Source: Chromatiaceae bacterium (lineage in GTDB: Bacteria > Pseudomonadota > Gammaproteobacteria > Chromatiales > Chromatiaceae). From it: 64,000 nucleotides of DNA. This document shows positions 17,373 to 25,495 of this stretch, in pieces. How positions within the stretch are numbered: position 1 is the first letter of the stretch; every line of letters begins with the position of its first letter. The DNA is taken from assembly GCA_024235395.1 (NCBI GenBank), contig JACKMK010000001.1, positions 62,001-126,000 of the forward strand, written 5' to 3'. The translations under genes and the position numbers were made by a program. Under the pieces are notes generated by a model that did not search any database, had not been told where the DNA came from, and saw only the letters and a program-made list of their open reading frames with translations.

Positions 17373-19274
17373 TCAGCCTTTCAGTTCCGGGCGGTCTATA
17401 CCCCAGCGTTTGATGCGCGAAGCCAGCGTCGTGGGTTTCACCCCCAGGATCTCGGCCGCCCCTCCCGGCCCGAACACCTTCCCCCCGCTCCGCTGCAGTG
17501 CCTGTCGAATCGCCGCGCGGTCACGTTCGCGCCGCTGGTGCTCGGTCAACAGGCCGTCGGTCGGCACCGGCGTGACCGTCGCCGGTCGCTGGGGGACGTG
17601 CTGGACCTGCGGCAACTCGAGGCGCAGCTGGCTGCCGCGCGAGATGATCACCGCACGTTCCAACACGTTCTCCAGTTCGCGCACATTGCCAGGCCAGTCG
17701 TATGCCTGCAGCCGCTGCACATCGGCGGTCGTCAGACGCAGCGGGTCGCGACCGAACCGCCGGCAGGCGTTATGCAGGAAATGCGATGCGAGCAGCGGAA
17801 TGTCTTCCGGGCGTTCGCGCAGCGGCACCGAGGTGATCGGAAAGACGTTGAGCCGGAAATACAGATCCTCCCGGAAACGTCCTGCGGCGACCTCCTTGCC
17901 GAGTTCGCGGTTGGTCGCCGCAATGATCCGCACATCGACGCTCAGGGTCTGATCGCTGCCGACCCGTTCGAACTGACCTTCCTGCAGCACACGCAACAGC
18001 TTGCTCTGAAGCTCGAGCGGGATCTCGCCGATCTCGTCGAGGAACAAGGTACCGCCGTCTGCCAGTTCGAAGCGACCGGCGCGATCGCGCAATGCGCCGG
18101 TGAAGGCGCCGCGCACGTGACCGAAGAACTCGCTCTCGAAGAGCTCACGTGGCACCGCCGCGCAATTCACCCGGATCAGGGGTCGCGCGCTGCGCGCGCT
18201 GCTTTGATGGATCGCGCGCGCGATCAGTTCCTTGCCGGTACCGGACTCCCCGACGATCAACACCGCTGCATCGGTTGGGGCCACCATCTCGATCTTGTGG
18301 ATCGTGCGGCGCAACGCCTCGCTACGGCCGACGATCTCCTGGTAATTGTGATCACCGCGGATCTCCTCCTGCAGGTAGGCGTTTTCCATCTCCAGGCGCT
18401 GTTTCAGCCGTTCGAGCTCGTCGAGCGCCTGGTGTAGTCGGCGCTCGGTCTCCTTGCGTTCACTGACGTCGCGAAACACCACGACCGCACCGACCAGTTC
18501 ACCGCCCTGGCGGATCGGAGTACTGGTGTATTCGACCGGGATCGGGCTACCGTCTTTGCACCAGAACACTTCGTTCTGTACCTGGTGAACGGCACCGTCC
18601 TTGAACGCCGCGTAGATCGGGCAGTCGCCCACCGGGTAATGGCTGCCATCGGCATGCGTGTGGTGCAGCACACGGTGCATGTTCTCGCCGACCAGTTCGG
18701 CCGCCGAGTAACCCAGCATGCGCTGCGCAGCCGGGTTCACGAAGGTCGTCGTGCCCTCGGTGTTGACGCCATAGATCCCCTCGCCGGCCGCCTGCAGGAT
18801 CAACTGGTTTTCTTGCTCGATCTCCTCGAACAGGCGCTGCACACGGCGCCATTCGGACAGACCGCGACGCACGAACTCGTTCGCCTCGCTCGCCGCCTGC
18901 TGATGGTCCTGATGCTCGATGTCGCGCAACGCCAGCAACAGGGCCGCACCGTTGCGTGTCTGCACGCGCGTGGCACGGCAGGTCACCTCGCGCACCCGGC
19001 CATCGAGGGTGTGACATTGGAGGGCATCACTCCAGCCGCTGCCCTTCTCGAGTACCGCCTCGGTGAACACGATCAGTTCGGCGGTCTGCTCACCAAACAA
19101 CCGGCTCGGCACCAATCCGTGCAGGTCGTCACTGCCACAACCCAGAAGCGTCCGACATTCGGCGTTGGCGGCGAGCAGCCGATCGGCGAACGGATCGATC
19201 AACGCCTGGGCCTCCGGCGAATGTTCGAACAGATCCGCCGCCGGCAACATGGCTGCGTCCACGCCGTCGCGCAT
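17373..19274 (-). CDS. Sigma-54-dependent transcriptional activator with two PAS domains
   Basis: This is an enhancer-binding protein of 633 residues. An N-terminal PAS-like domain (about 14-118), a second PAS (about 155-275, with NTEGTTTFVNPAAQRMLGYSA and a C-terminal PAC DVSERKETERRL) and a short coiled coil (to about 305) precede the AAA+ domain. Walker A is GESGTGKE (342-349), the sigma-54 contact loop is GAFTGA (389-394) and Walker B is GGTLFLDEIGEI. The Fis-type helix-turn-helix ends the protein (GGAAEILGVKPTTLASRIKRWGI). There is no receiver domain, so it likely senses a small molecule or redox state through PAS. It is divergent from the cyanate operon, with inverted repeats and a sigma-54 promoter between them, and so is its likely activator. 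Confidence 0.95.
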   Translation of the reverse strand: MRDGVDAAMLPAADLFEHSPEAQALIDPFADRLLAANAECRTLLGCGSDDLHGLVPSRLFGEQTAELIVFTEAVLEKGSGWSDALQCHTLDGRVREVTCRATRVQTRNGAALLLALRDIEHQDHQQAASEANEFVRRGLSEWRRVQRLFEEIEQENQLILQAAGEGIYGVNTEGTTTFVNPAAQRMLGYSAAELVGENMHRVLHHTHADGSHYPVGDCPIYAAFKDGAVHQVQNEVFWCKDGSPIPVEYTSTPIRQGGELVGAVVVFRDVSERKETERRLHQALDELERLKQRLEMENAYLQEEIRGDHNYQEIVGRSEALRRTIHKIEMVAPTDAAVLIVGESGTGKELIARAIHQSSARSARPLIRVNCAAVPRELFESEFFGHVRGAFTGALRDRAGRFELADGGTLFLDEIGEIPLELQSKLLRVLQEGQFERVGSDQTLSVDVRIIAATNRELGKEVAAGRFREDLYFRLNVFPITSVPLRERPEDIPLLASHFLHNACRRFGRDPLRLTTADVQRLQAYDWPGNVRELENVLERAVIISRGSQLRLELPQVQHVPQRPATVTPVPTDGLLTEHQRRERDRAAIRQALQRSGGKVFGPGGAAEILGVKPTTLASRIKRWGIDRPELKG

Positions 19275-19283
19275 CAGGCACTT

Positions 19284-19340
19284 CTACGCAATTGCGTAGG
19301 CAACGCTACGCAGACGCGCGAATCACGCAAATGCGTAGCG
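19284..19340. promoter_or_regulatory. Paired inverted repeats, candidate UAS for the sigma-54 activator
   Basis: A perfect 16-base palindrome CTACGCAATTGCGTAG lies at 19284-19299. About 40 bases on (centre to centre) a second site, ACGCAAATGCGT, is at 19325-19336; it shares the ACGCAAxTGCGT core and is flanked by longer arms CGCTACGCA (19304-19312) and TGCGTAGCG (19332-19340). The pair sits 70-120 bases upstream of the GG-N10-GC promoter and 10 bases before the activator's own start codon, suiting activation of the operon and autoregulation. Binding is inferred. Confidence 0.65.
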
Positions 19341-19406
19341 CTATGGATTGCGTTGGGACGCGTGGCAATCCTCATCTTTTCAGCCATTTAGCGTGAACTC
19401 TCCCGG

Positions 19407-19422
19407 TTGGCACGGTGCCTGC
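19407..19422 (+). promoter_or_regulatory. Sigma-54 (-24/-12) promoter of the cyanate operon
   Basis: TTGGCACG is followed by GTGC and then CTGC, giving the invariant GG-N10-GC spacing. The -24 half is a perfect match to TTGGCACG. The -12 half matches TTGC at three of four positions. Transcription should start near 19434, leaving a leader of about 220 bases before the first gene. Confidence 0.75.
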
Positions 19423-19481
19423 CTAGGTACTGATGGCCGTGGACGGCCCTGACCGCATCGTGATGTCGCCTGTCGGCGGAA

Positions 19482-19571
19482 CGCACCGTATCGGTGCGCA
19501 CACCGCCCCATCATGCGCATCCATGCGCCGAAATCGGTCCATCGGTGCGCCGCATTCGCGCGAATGCGGCG
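19482..19571 (+). promoter_or_regulatory. Palindrome-rich leader of the cyanate operon
   Basis: A hairpin with seven-base arms (CGCACCG, TAT, CGGTGCG) lies at 19482-19498. A perfect 24-base palindrome lies at 19548-19571, with arms CGCCGCATTCG and CGAATGCGGCG around a central CG. The ten-base word ATCGGTGCGC occurs in both (19490-19499 and 19541-19550). Either could be an RNA hairpin in the leader or a repressor operator. No known riboswitch class was recognised and no T-run follows. Confidence 0.5.
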
Positions 19572-19657
19572 TCCAGCCGAATACGAGCAGGGGTTGTGCC
19601 AATCGTCGGCAGCCGTGCCACAGCGAGTTTCTTGCAACGTTGGTTTAGGGGAGAGCG

Positions 19658-21166
19658 ATGTCTTTCAAAAGTCTGGGAAACCCCTTCGATGGGGAATCCG
19701 ATCTCACGCATGGCCCCGGTTGTTCCTGTCCGATCTGCGTTTTCGCGCGCGAACAGGTGCAGGCGGAGTACGAGTGTTCAGAGACGGAACTCACCGAACG
19801 ATTGGAACGAGCGGTGTTCGAGGAGGTGGACCAGCCGCAGAGGGATATGCCGCTGCAGGCCGCGACGCGGGTCGGTGACCGCGTGCCCGAAGACCGCACG
19901 CTGGACTCACCCGAAGACGTCATGGACCGGGTGATCGAAAGCGCGGTGGTGCGTTCTGTGTTCGGCCATCACGAGCCCAGCCGACGCCAGTTCATGCGCA
20001 TGATCGGCGGCGGCACCATGGCCGCGATCTTTGGCGCGATGTTCCCGATGGAAGCGGCCAAGGCCGCAATCAAGGAGACGCTCGGCAAGCCGGAGAAGGC
20101 GAAGCTCAAGATCGGCTTCGTACCGATCACCTGCGCGACGCCGATCATCATGTCGCACCCGATGGGTTTCTACTCCAAGTACGGACTGGATGTCGACGTG
20201 ATCAAGACCGCGGGCTGGGCCGTTGCGCGCGACAAGTCCCTTGCGGGTGAATACGACGCGTCCCACATGCTGACGCCGATGCCATTGGCGATGTCGATGG
20301 GTGCCGGGTCGACCGCGATGCCGTTCCGCATGCCGCTGGTCGAGAACATCAACGGCCAGGCGATCGTGTTGCACGTCAAGCACAAGGACAAACGTGATCC
20401 CAAGCAGTGGAAGGGCTTCAAGTTCGGTGTGCCGTTCGACTATTCGATGCACAACTTTCTGCTGCGCTACTATGTCGCGGAACATGGCCTGGACCCGGAT
20501 CAGGACATCCAGATCCGCGTCGTGCCACCGCCCGAGATGGTCGCCAATCTACGCGCCGGCAACCTCGACGGATACCTTTCCCCCGACCCGTTCAATCAAC
20601 GCGCGGTGTGGGAGAAGGTCGGCTTTCTGCACACGCTGACCAAGGACATCTGGGAGGGGCATCCCTGCTGCGCCTTCGCGTGCTCGGAAAAGTTCACGGT
20701 CGAGCTGCCCAACACCTACGGTGCGTTGATGAAGGCGATCGTCGACGCGACGGCCTATTCGCAGAAGCCCGAGAACCGACTTGAGATCGCGAAGGCGATC
20801 GCGCCGAAGAACTATCTCAACCAGCCCGAGCCGGTGATTGCCCAGGTGTTGACCGGCAAATACGCGGACGGCCTCGGCAACGTCAAGAACGATCCCAAGC
20901 GAATCGACTTCGATCCGTTCCCGTGGCATTCGATGGGCGTCTGGATCCTTACGCAGATGAAGCGCTGGGGTTACATCAAGGGCGATATCGACTACAAGAA
21001 GATCGCCGAAGAAGTCTACCTCGCCGCCGATGCCACGCGCATCATGCACGACCTCGGATACGACGCGCCGGATCATACCTATGAGAAGTACACGATCATG
21101 GGCAAGGAGTTCGATCCGGACAACGCCGAGGCGTACGTCAACAGCTTCGCCATCAAACGCGTTTGA
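19658..21166 (+). CDS. CmpA/NrtA-family ABC substrate-binding protein (cyanate/nitrogen type) with Cys-rich N-terminal extension
   Basis: This is the solute receptor (502 residues) of an ABC importer of the nitrate/bicarbonate/cyanate family. The binding domain starts near residue 145 (KLKIGFVPITCATPIIMSHPMGFYSKYGLDVDVIKTAGW) and carries HNFLLRYYVAEHGLDPDQDIQIRVVPPPEMVANLRAGNLDGYL. A twin-arginine export signal, SRRQFMRMIGGGTMAAIFG, lies far inside at about 108-126. It is preceded by a 105-residue hydrophilic extension with clustered Cys (GCSCPIC at 21-27, Cys40). GGGGAG stands just before the ATG. The gene opens an operon that ends in cyanase and HupE, so cyanate is the most likely ligand; nitrate, bicarbonate or another small anion is less likely. 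Confidence 0.88.
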   Translation: MSFKSLGNPFDGESDLTHGPGCSCPICVFAREQVQAEYECSETELTERLERAVFEEVDQPQRDMPLQAATRVGDRVPEDRTLDSPEDVMDRVIESAVVRSVFGHHEPSRRQFMRMIGGGTMAAIFGAMFPMEAAKAAIKETLGKPEKAKLKIGFVPITCATPIIMSHPMGFYSKYGLDVDVIKTAGWAVARDKSLAGEYDASHMLTPMPLAMSMGAGSTAMPFRMPLVENINGQAIVLHVKHKDKRDPKQWKGFKFGVPFDYSMHNFLLRYYVAEHGLDPDQDIQIRVVPPPEMVANLRAGNLDGYLSPDPFNQRAVWEKVGFLHTLTKDIWEGHPCCAFACSEKFTVELPNTYGALMKAIVDATAYSQKPENRLEIAKAIAPKNYLNQPEPVIAQVLTGKYADGLGNVKNDPKRIDFDPFPWHSMGVWILTQMKRWGYIKGDIDYKKIAEEVYLAADATRIMHDLGYDAPDHTYEKYTIMGKEFDPDNAEAYVNSFAIKRV

Positions 21167-21177
21167 GTCCAATGGAC

Positions 21178-21198
21178 CGGGGAGGCACGCCCTCCCCG
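21178..21198 (+). terminator. Intercistronic hairpin after the substrate-binding protein gene
   Basis: CGGGGAGG (21178-21185) pairs with CCTCCCCG (21191-21198) around a five-base loop. TGAGGTTTTT follows a few bases later. A strong stem here, 15 bases before the permease start, suits partial termination or 3'-end protection that raises binding-protein levels over the membrane subunits. Confidence 0.6.
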
Positions 21199-21212
21199 TA
21201 TGAGGTTTTTCG

Positions 21213-22043
21213 ATGCTGCAATCACTCAACCTGCGCGCCGCCCTGGTTTCGATCGGCATCCTGGTACTCGTTCTCGGCGTATGGGAGATCCTGAATCGTC
21301 CGCCGGAATCCAGCCAGGCACTGACCGAATACGAGATCCTGATGGGCGGTGCCGACCAGGAGGCGCGCGTCCCGCCGCCATCCGATGTCGCCAGACTGGC
21401 GTTCGAGGAACTGTCCAACCCGTTCTACGACGCGGGCCCCAACGACAAGGGCATCGGAATCCAGCTCGCCTATTCGATCTACCGCGTGCTCGCGGGCTAT
21501 CTGATCGCCGCGCTGATTGCCATCCCGATCGGCTTCCTGATCGGCATGTCGCCGCTGATGTACAAGGCGCTCAATCCGTTCATCCAGGTGCTTCGGCCAA
21601 TCTCGCCACTGGCGTGGATGCCGCTGGCATTGTTCATCATCAAGGATTCCGAGGCGTCGTCGATCTTCGTGATCTTCATCTGCTCGATCTGGCCGATGCT
21701 GATCAATACGGCGTTCGGCGTCGCCGGTGTACGCAAGGACTGGGTGAATGTCGCGCGCACCCATGAACTGTCACCGCTGCGTACCGCGTTGACAGTGATC
21801 CTGCCTGCCGCCGCTCCAACCATCCTAACCGGCATGCGCATCTCGATCGGTATCGCCTGGCTGGTGATTGTCGCCGCCGAGATGCTGGTCGGTGGTACAG
21901 GGATCGGCTACTACGTGTGGAACGAATGGAACAACCTCGACCTCGCCAGCGTGATCTTCTCGATCCTGATGATCGGTCTGGTCGGCATGGTGCTCGACCT
22001 CGTGTTGTCCGCCGCCACCCGCCTCGTGCAGTACGAAGAGTGA
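21213..22043 (+). CDS. ABC transporter permease (NrtB/SsuC/CynB-like)
   Basis: This is an inner-membrane channel subunit of 276 residues with about six helices. An N-terminal TM (LVSIGILVLVLGVWEIL) precedes a periplasmic segment. The BPD_transp_1 core has SIYRVLAGYLIAALIAIPIGFLIGMSPLMYKALNPFIQVLRPISPLAWMPLALF. The EAA-type coupling loop reads VNVARTHELSPLRTALTVILPAAAPTILTGMRISIGIAWL. It lies 46 bases after the substrate-binding protein, with a hairpin in between, and 10 bases before the ATPase. The start is ATG 21213, after a short GAGG. It would work with its neighbours as a cyanate-type importer. Confidence 0.93.
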   Translation: MLQSLNLRAALVSIGILVLVLGVWEILNRPPESSQALTEYEILMGGADQEARVPPPSDVARLAFEELSNPFYDAGPNDKGIGIQLAYSIYRVLAGYLIAALIAIPIGFLIGMSPLMYKALNPFIQVLRPISPLAWMPLALFIIKDSEASSIFVIFICSIWPMLINTAFGVAGVRKDWVNVARTHELSPLRTALTVILPAAAPTILTGMRISIGIAWLVIVAAEMLVGGTGIGYYVWNEWNNLDLASVIFSILMIGLVGMVLDLVLSAATRLVQYEE

Positions 22044-22053
22044 GACGGTCACC

Positions 22054-22965
22054 ATGAACAGACATTTCCTCGAGATCGAGAACCTGAGTCGTCGCTTTCC
22101 CGGCAAAGAAGGAGAACTCACCGTCTTCGAGCACGCGAACTTCAGCATCGACAAGGGCGAGTTCGTCTGCATCATCGGCCATTCGGGCTGCGGCAAGTCG
22201 ACCATCATGAACGTGCTCGCCGGATTGGACGCACCAACCGAAGGCAACGTGTTCATGGACGGCCAGGAAGTGGCAGGTCCCAGCCTCGATCGTGGCGTGG
22301 TGTTTCAGAACTACTCGCTGCTGCCGTGGTTGAGCGCCCTGCACAATGTGACCTTTGCGGTGCGTTCGCGTTGGCCTGGCTGGAGCAAGGAACAGGTACG
22401 CGCACACAGCTACAAGTACCTGGAGATGGTCGGCCTGGGCGGCGGTGCGGAACTGCGCAAACCGGCGCAGCTGTCGGGAGGCATGCGTCAGCGCGTATCG
22501 ATCGCACGGGCATTCGCGATCCAGCCCAAACTGCTGTTGCTCGACGAACCCTTCGGCGCCCTCGATGCCTTGACGCGCGGCACCATTCAGGATGAGTTGC
22601 TTAAGATCTGTGATGCGACCCACCAGACGGTTTTCATGATCACCCATGACGTCGACGAGGCGATCCTGCTGGCGGACCGCATCCTGTTGATGACCAACGG
22701 CCCCTATGCGCGGGTCGCCGAGTCCGTCAAGGTCGACCTGGCAAAGCCGCGGCTGCGCGGCCAGATCATTCACGATCCCGGCTACTACCCGATCCGCAAC
22801 CACCTCGTCGACTTCCTGGTACGGCGTTCCGAGGAACTCTCCGGTGCAACCCAGCTGGATCGGCAAAATGACGACCCGGCGGCACCGCCGGTCGAGGTGA
22901 ACCCGGCGCTCGATGCCGCGGCCTCGATGTCCGGACCCGCTCGCAACAGTGTGCGTGCAGGATGA
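22054..22965 (+). CDS. ABC transporter ATP-binding protein (NrtD/SsuB/CynD-like)
   Basis: This is the cytoplasmic ATPase of the importer, 303 residues. Walker A is GHSGCGKST, the Q-loop is VVFQNYSLLPWL, the signature is LSGGMRQRVSIARAFA, Walker B is LLLLDEPFGALDALTR and the switch His is in MITHDVDEAILLADR. The last ~45 residues (after FLVRRSEEL) are a low-complexity Pro/Ala-rich tail absent from most homologues. It starts 10 bases after the permease stop and is followed 31 bases later by the CobW-like gene. Confidence 0.94.
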   Translation: MNRHFLEIENLSRRFPGKEGELTVFEHANFSIDKGEFVCIIGHSGCGKSTIMNVLAGLDAPTEGNVFMDGQEVAGPSLDRGVVFQNYSLLPWLSALHNVTFAVRSRWPGWSKEQVRAHSYKYLEMVGLGGGAELRKPAQLSGGMRQRVSIARAFAIQPKLLLLDEPFGALDALTRGTIQDELLKICDATHQTVFMITHDVDEAILLADRILLMTNGPYARVAESVKVDLAKPRLRGQIIHDPGYYPIRNHLVDFLVRRSEELSGATQLDRQNDDPAAPPVEVNPALDAAASMSGPARNSVRAG

Positions 22966-22996
22966 TTCCCCAACACGATGACCGAGAGACCAATCG

Positions 22997-24397
22997 ATGA
23001 CAGCCTGTCCGACAGAATCGTCCGCACTGCATCCGCCCACCGCCGAGCCTGCCGGCGACGGCCGCGTACCCGTCACTGTGCTGACCGGGTTTCTGGGTGC
23101 CGGCAAGACCACGCTGCTGAACCGTATCCTGACGGAGCGGCACGGCAAGCGCATCGCGGTGATCGAGAACGAATATGGTGAGATCGGCATAGACCACGAG
23201 CTGGTCGTGCAGTCCGATGAAGAGATCTTCGAAATGAACAACGGCTGCATCTGCTGCACCGTGCGCGGCGATCTCATTCGTATCCTCGGTCGATTGATGC
23301 GGCGTAGACAGCGCTTCGATCACATCATCATCGAGACCACCGGCATGGCGGACCCCGGACCGGTTGCGCAGACCTTCTTCATGGACGACGAAATGAAGGC
23401 CAAGCTGCGGCTCGACGCGATCGTCACGCTGGTCGATGCACGACACGTGCTGCAGCATCTAGACAGCGACGAATGCCATGCGCAGCTCGCCTTCGCCGAC
23501 GTGATCGTGCTGAACAAGATCGACCTGGTCGACGCCGAAGCGCATGCAGTACTCGAACAACGGATTCGCCAAGTCAACCGCCTCGCCCAGATCCATCCCG
23601 CGGCTTACGGAGCCGTCGCGCTCGATCGTCTGCTCGACATCCGCGCCTTCGACCTCGCGTCCCGCACTGCCGAGCAGCCCGAGTTTCTGCAGGAAGAGCT
23701 GCCGTTCGAATGGGCCGGCGTGTACGACCTGGTTGTAGGACGCTATCAGCTGGATCTGCAACCCGGCCCCGATCCGACCATCGATCTGGTGCTCGACGGG
23801 CCCGGCCTGGAGCATCCGGGCGCGTTTGATGCCAGCAAGCGCGCCGCGATGCTCTCGTACTCCGCGGATCCGTGTCCGCTGGTCGAAGCAGCGTCGCTCG
23901 TACCCGACCGGCGACTCTACCGGCTTGCAATAGACCCGCTCACGGGCGCACACCCATCGATCGAGATCCGCGCGAGCGGGCGCTACGTGTTGTTCAGCCA
24001 ACACCTTCCCGAGGAATTCGCGCTGTCATTGCGCGACGCTGCCGCAGTGTCGCTGACGCCCACCGCGACGTACCGCTACGCCAGCCCGCACAGCCACGAC
24101 ACCAGCGTCGGCTCGGTGGGTCTCCGTGTGCAGGGCGACCTCGACCCGGCACGGTTCGAGACCTGGATGGTCGACCTGTTGCGGCGCCGCGGGGCCGACA
24201 TATTCCGTACCAAGGGGGTGCTGAGCATCGCCGGCGACGACCACCGGTTCGTTTTCCAGGGTGTGCACATGCTGTTCGACGGACAGGCTGGCCGGGCATG
24301 GGAACAGGACAGCCTTCGCGAAAGCCAGCTCGTCTTCATCGGCCGTGACCTGGATCGAGCGGCACTCAGCGACGGACTGAACGCATGTCTGGCCTAG
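22997..24397 (+). CDS. CobW/COG0523-family GTPase (metallochaperone-like), long form
   Basis: This is a G3E-family GTPase of 466 residues. Walker A is GFLGAGKTT (31-39), a GEIGIDHEL switch follows, and the hallmark metal-binding motif GCICC sits at 83-87. TTGMADPGPV (Walker B region) and VLNKIDLVD (guanine specificity) are present. The family loads or ranks metals, mainly Zn, Co or Ni, for client enzymes. Usual members are 320-400 residues; here about 100 extra residues separate the GTPase from a CobW C-terminal domain that starts near SPHSHDTSVGSVGLRV. Its stop overlaps the WD40 gene by 13 bases. Cyanase needs no metal, so the client is unclear; the Cys-rich extension of the binding protein or an unlinked enzyme are options. 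Confidence 0.92.
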   Translation: MTACPTESSALHPPTAEPAGDGRVPVTVLTGFLGAGKTTLLNRILTERHGKRIAVIENEYGEIGIDHELVVQSDEEIFEMNNGCICCTVRGDLIRILGRLMRRRQRFDHIIIETTGMADPGPVAQTFFMDDEMKAKLRLDAIVTLVDARHVLQHLDSDECHAQLAFADVIVLNKIDLVDAEAHAVLEQRIRQVNRLAQIHPAAYGAVALDRLLDIRAFDLASRTAEQPEFLQEELPFEWAGVYDLVVGRYQLDLQPGPDPTIDLVLDGPGLEHPGAFDASKRAAMLSYSADPCPLVEAASLVPDRRLYRLAIDPLTGAHPSIEIRASGRYVLFSQHLPEEFALSLRDAAAVSLTPTATYRYASPHSHDTSVGSVGLRVQGDLDPARFETWMVDLLRRRGADIFRTKGVLSIAGDDHRFVFQGVHMLFDGQAGRAWEQDSLRESQLVFIGRDLDRAALSDGLNACLA

Positions 24398-25485
24398 CTG
24401 CTGTCCAGGACCCCGCCCCGTTCGGCGTCCACGGCACGCTGGCGGTCGAGGACGCGGTCACCACACTGGCGTGGCGACCCGACGGCAGTGCGTTGTACGT
24501 CGGCAATGCAGCGGGCGGCCTGCGCTGCCTCGACGCCCACGGCGCCACCCGGTTCGCATGGCAGGCGCACCAGGGCGGCGTCACCCGGATCGCCTTGCAA
24601 CCGGGCGACCCCGAGGTGCTGGCGACCGCCGGTGAAGATGGCCGTGTCGTGCTCTGGAACGCAAACAGCGGGGAGCAGACCGCCGTGCTGGCCAGCGAGA
24701 ATGGTTGGGTCGAGCACCTCGCCTGGACGTCCAACGGCGAGGTCCTGGCGGCCGCAGCGCGCAGGACCATCTCGCTGTGGCGTGGCACCGAGTCTCTCGG
24801 GGTCTGGTACGACGCGCGCCGGCAGGTGCTGGCGATGTCTTGGGCGCCTGATGGTCGACGGCTCGCGACCGCCGCGAACAAGGGCCTGTATCTCTGGCAC
24901 CTGGACTACGCCGGTGAGGACGGTGCGCAACCGATGCAGCTGTTGAGTTTTCCCGGCGCACCGATCGCACTCGCCTGGCAACGTGACAGCCGCGCGCTGG
25001 CGGTCGGCACACAGGACGGCTATCTGCAGGTGTGGCAGCCCGCCAGGCCCGACCGGGGCGGATCACAGGGCAAGGCCCGCCAACTGACGATGCGCGGGTA
25101 CCCCGGCACGGTGGATTGTCTCGCCTGGCACCCGCGCCGCGCGTTGATCGCGACCGCCGGGGGCCACGACGTGGTCCTTTGGGAGATGCCCGCCGCCGGA
25201 CAGAACGCACGCGGGCGCCCGCTGCGCCATCACCGTGAAACCGTGACCGCATTGAACTGGTCCGGCGACGGCGAGTACCTGGCCTCGGCCGATCGCGGGG
25301 GCCGCCTGTGCATCTGGAACCTGGACGGCGACGCGGTTTTCAGCCTGCGGGCCGGCAACGAGGTCACTGCGTTGACCTGGCGATCCGATGGCAGCGCGCT
25401 GGCCGTCGGCGACATCGACGGCGGAATCTCGCTGCTCCACAGAGATCCCTCGACCAACCCAACGACTACTGCACCCATCGATTAG
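24385..25485 (+). CDS. WD40-repeat beta-propeller protein
   Basis: This is a cytoplasmic 366-residue protein with no signal peptide or enzymatic domain. It consists of about seven WD40-type repeats: AVTTLAWRPDGSALYVGNAAGGLRCLD, GGVTRIALQPGDPEVLATAGEDGRVVLWN, WVEHLAWTSNGEVLAAAARRTISLWR, QVLAMSWAPDGRRLATAANKGLYLWH and others, ending TALTWRSDGSALAVGDIDGGISLL. A single propeller fills the whole length, which implies a protein-protein scaffold. It overlaps cobW by 13 bases and precedes cyanase by 10, so it is translationally tied to both. WD40 proteins are uncommon in single-enzyme bacterial operons; a role in holding the GTPase to its client is a guess. Confidence 0.9.
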   Translation: MSGLAAVQDPAPFGVHGTLAVEDAVTTLAWRPDGSALYVGNAAGGLRCLDAHGATRFAWQAHQGGVTRIALQPGDPEVLATAGEDGRVVLWNANSGEQTAVLASENGWVEHLAWTSNGEVLAAAARRTISLWRGTESLGVWYDARRQVLAMSWAPDGRRLATAANKGLYLWHLDYAGEDGAQPMQLLSFPGAPIALAWQRDSRALAVGTQDGYLQVWQPARPDRGGSQGKARQLTMRGYPGTVDCLAWHPRRALIATAGGHDVVLWEMPAAGQNARGRPLRHHRETVTALNWSGDGEYLASADRGGRLCIWNLDGDAVFSLRAGNEVTALTWRSDGSALAVGDIDGGISLLHRDPSTNPTTTAPID

Positions 25486-25495
25486 GAGGCGCACC

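Noticed and set aside
19548..19571. Perfect palindrome as a transposon end or rho-independent terminator
   Set aside because: No transposase or target duplication nearby and no T-run after it; kept only as a leader element.
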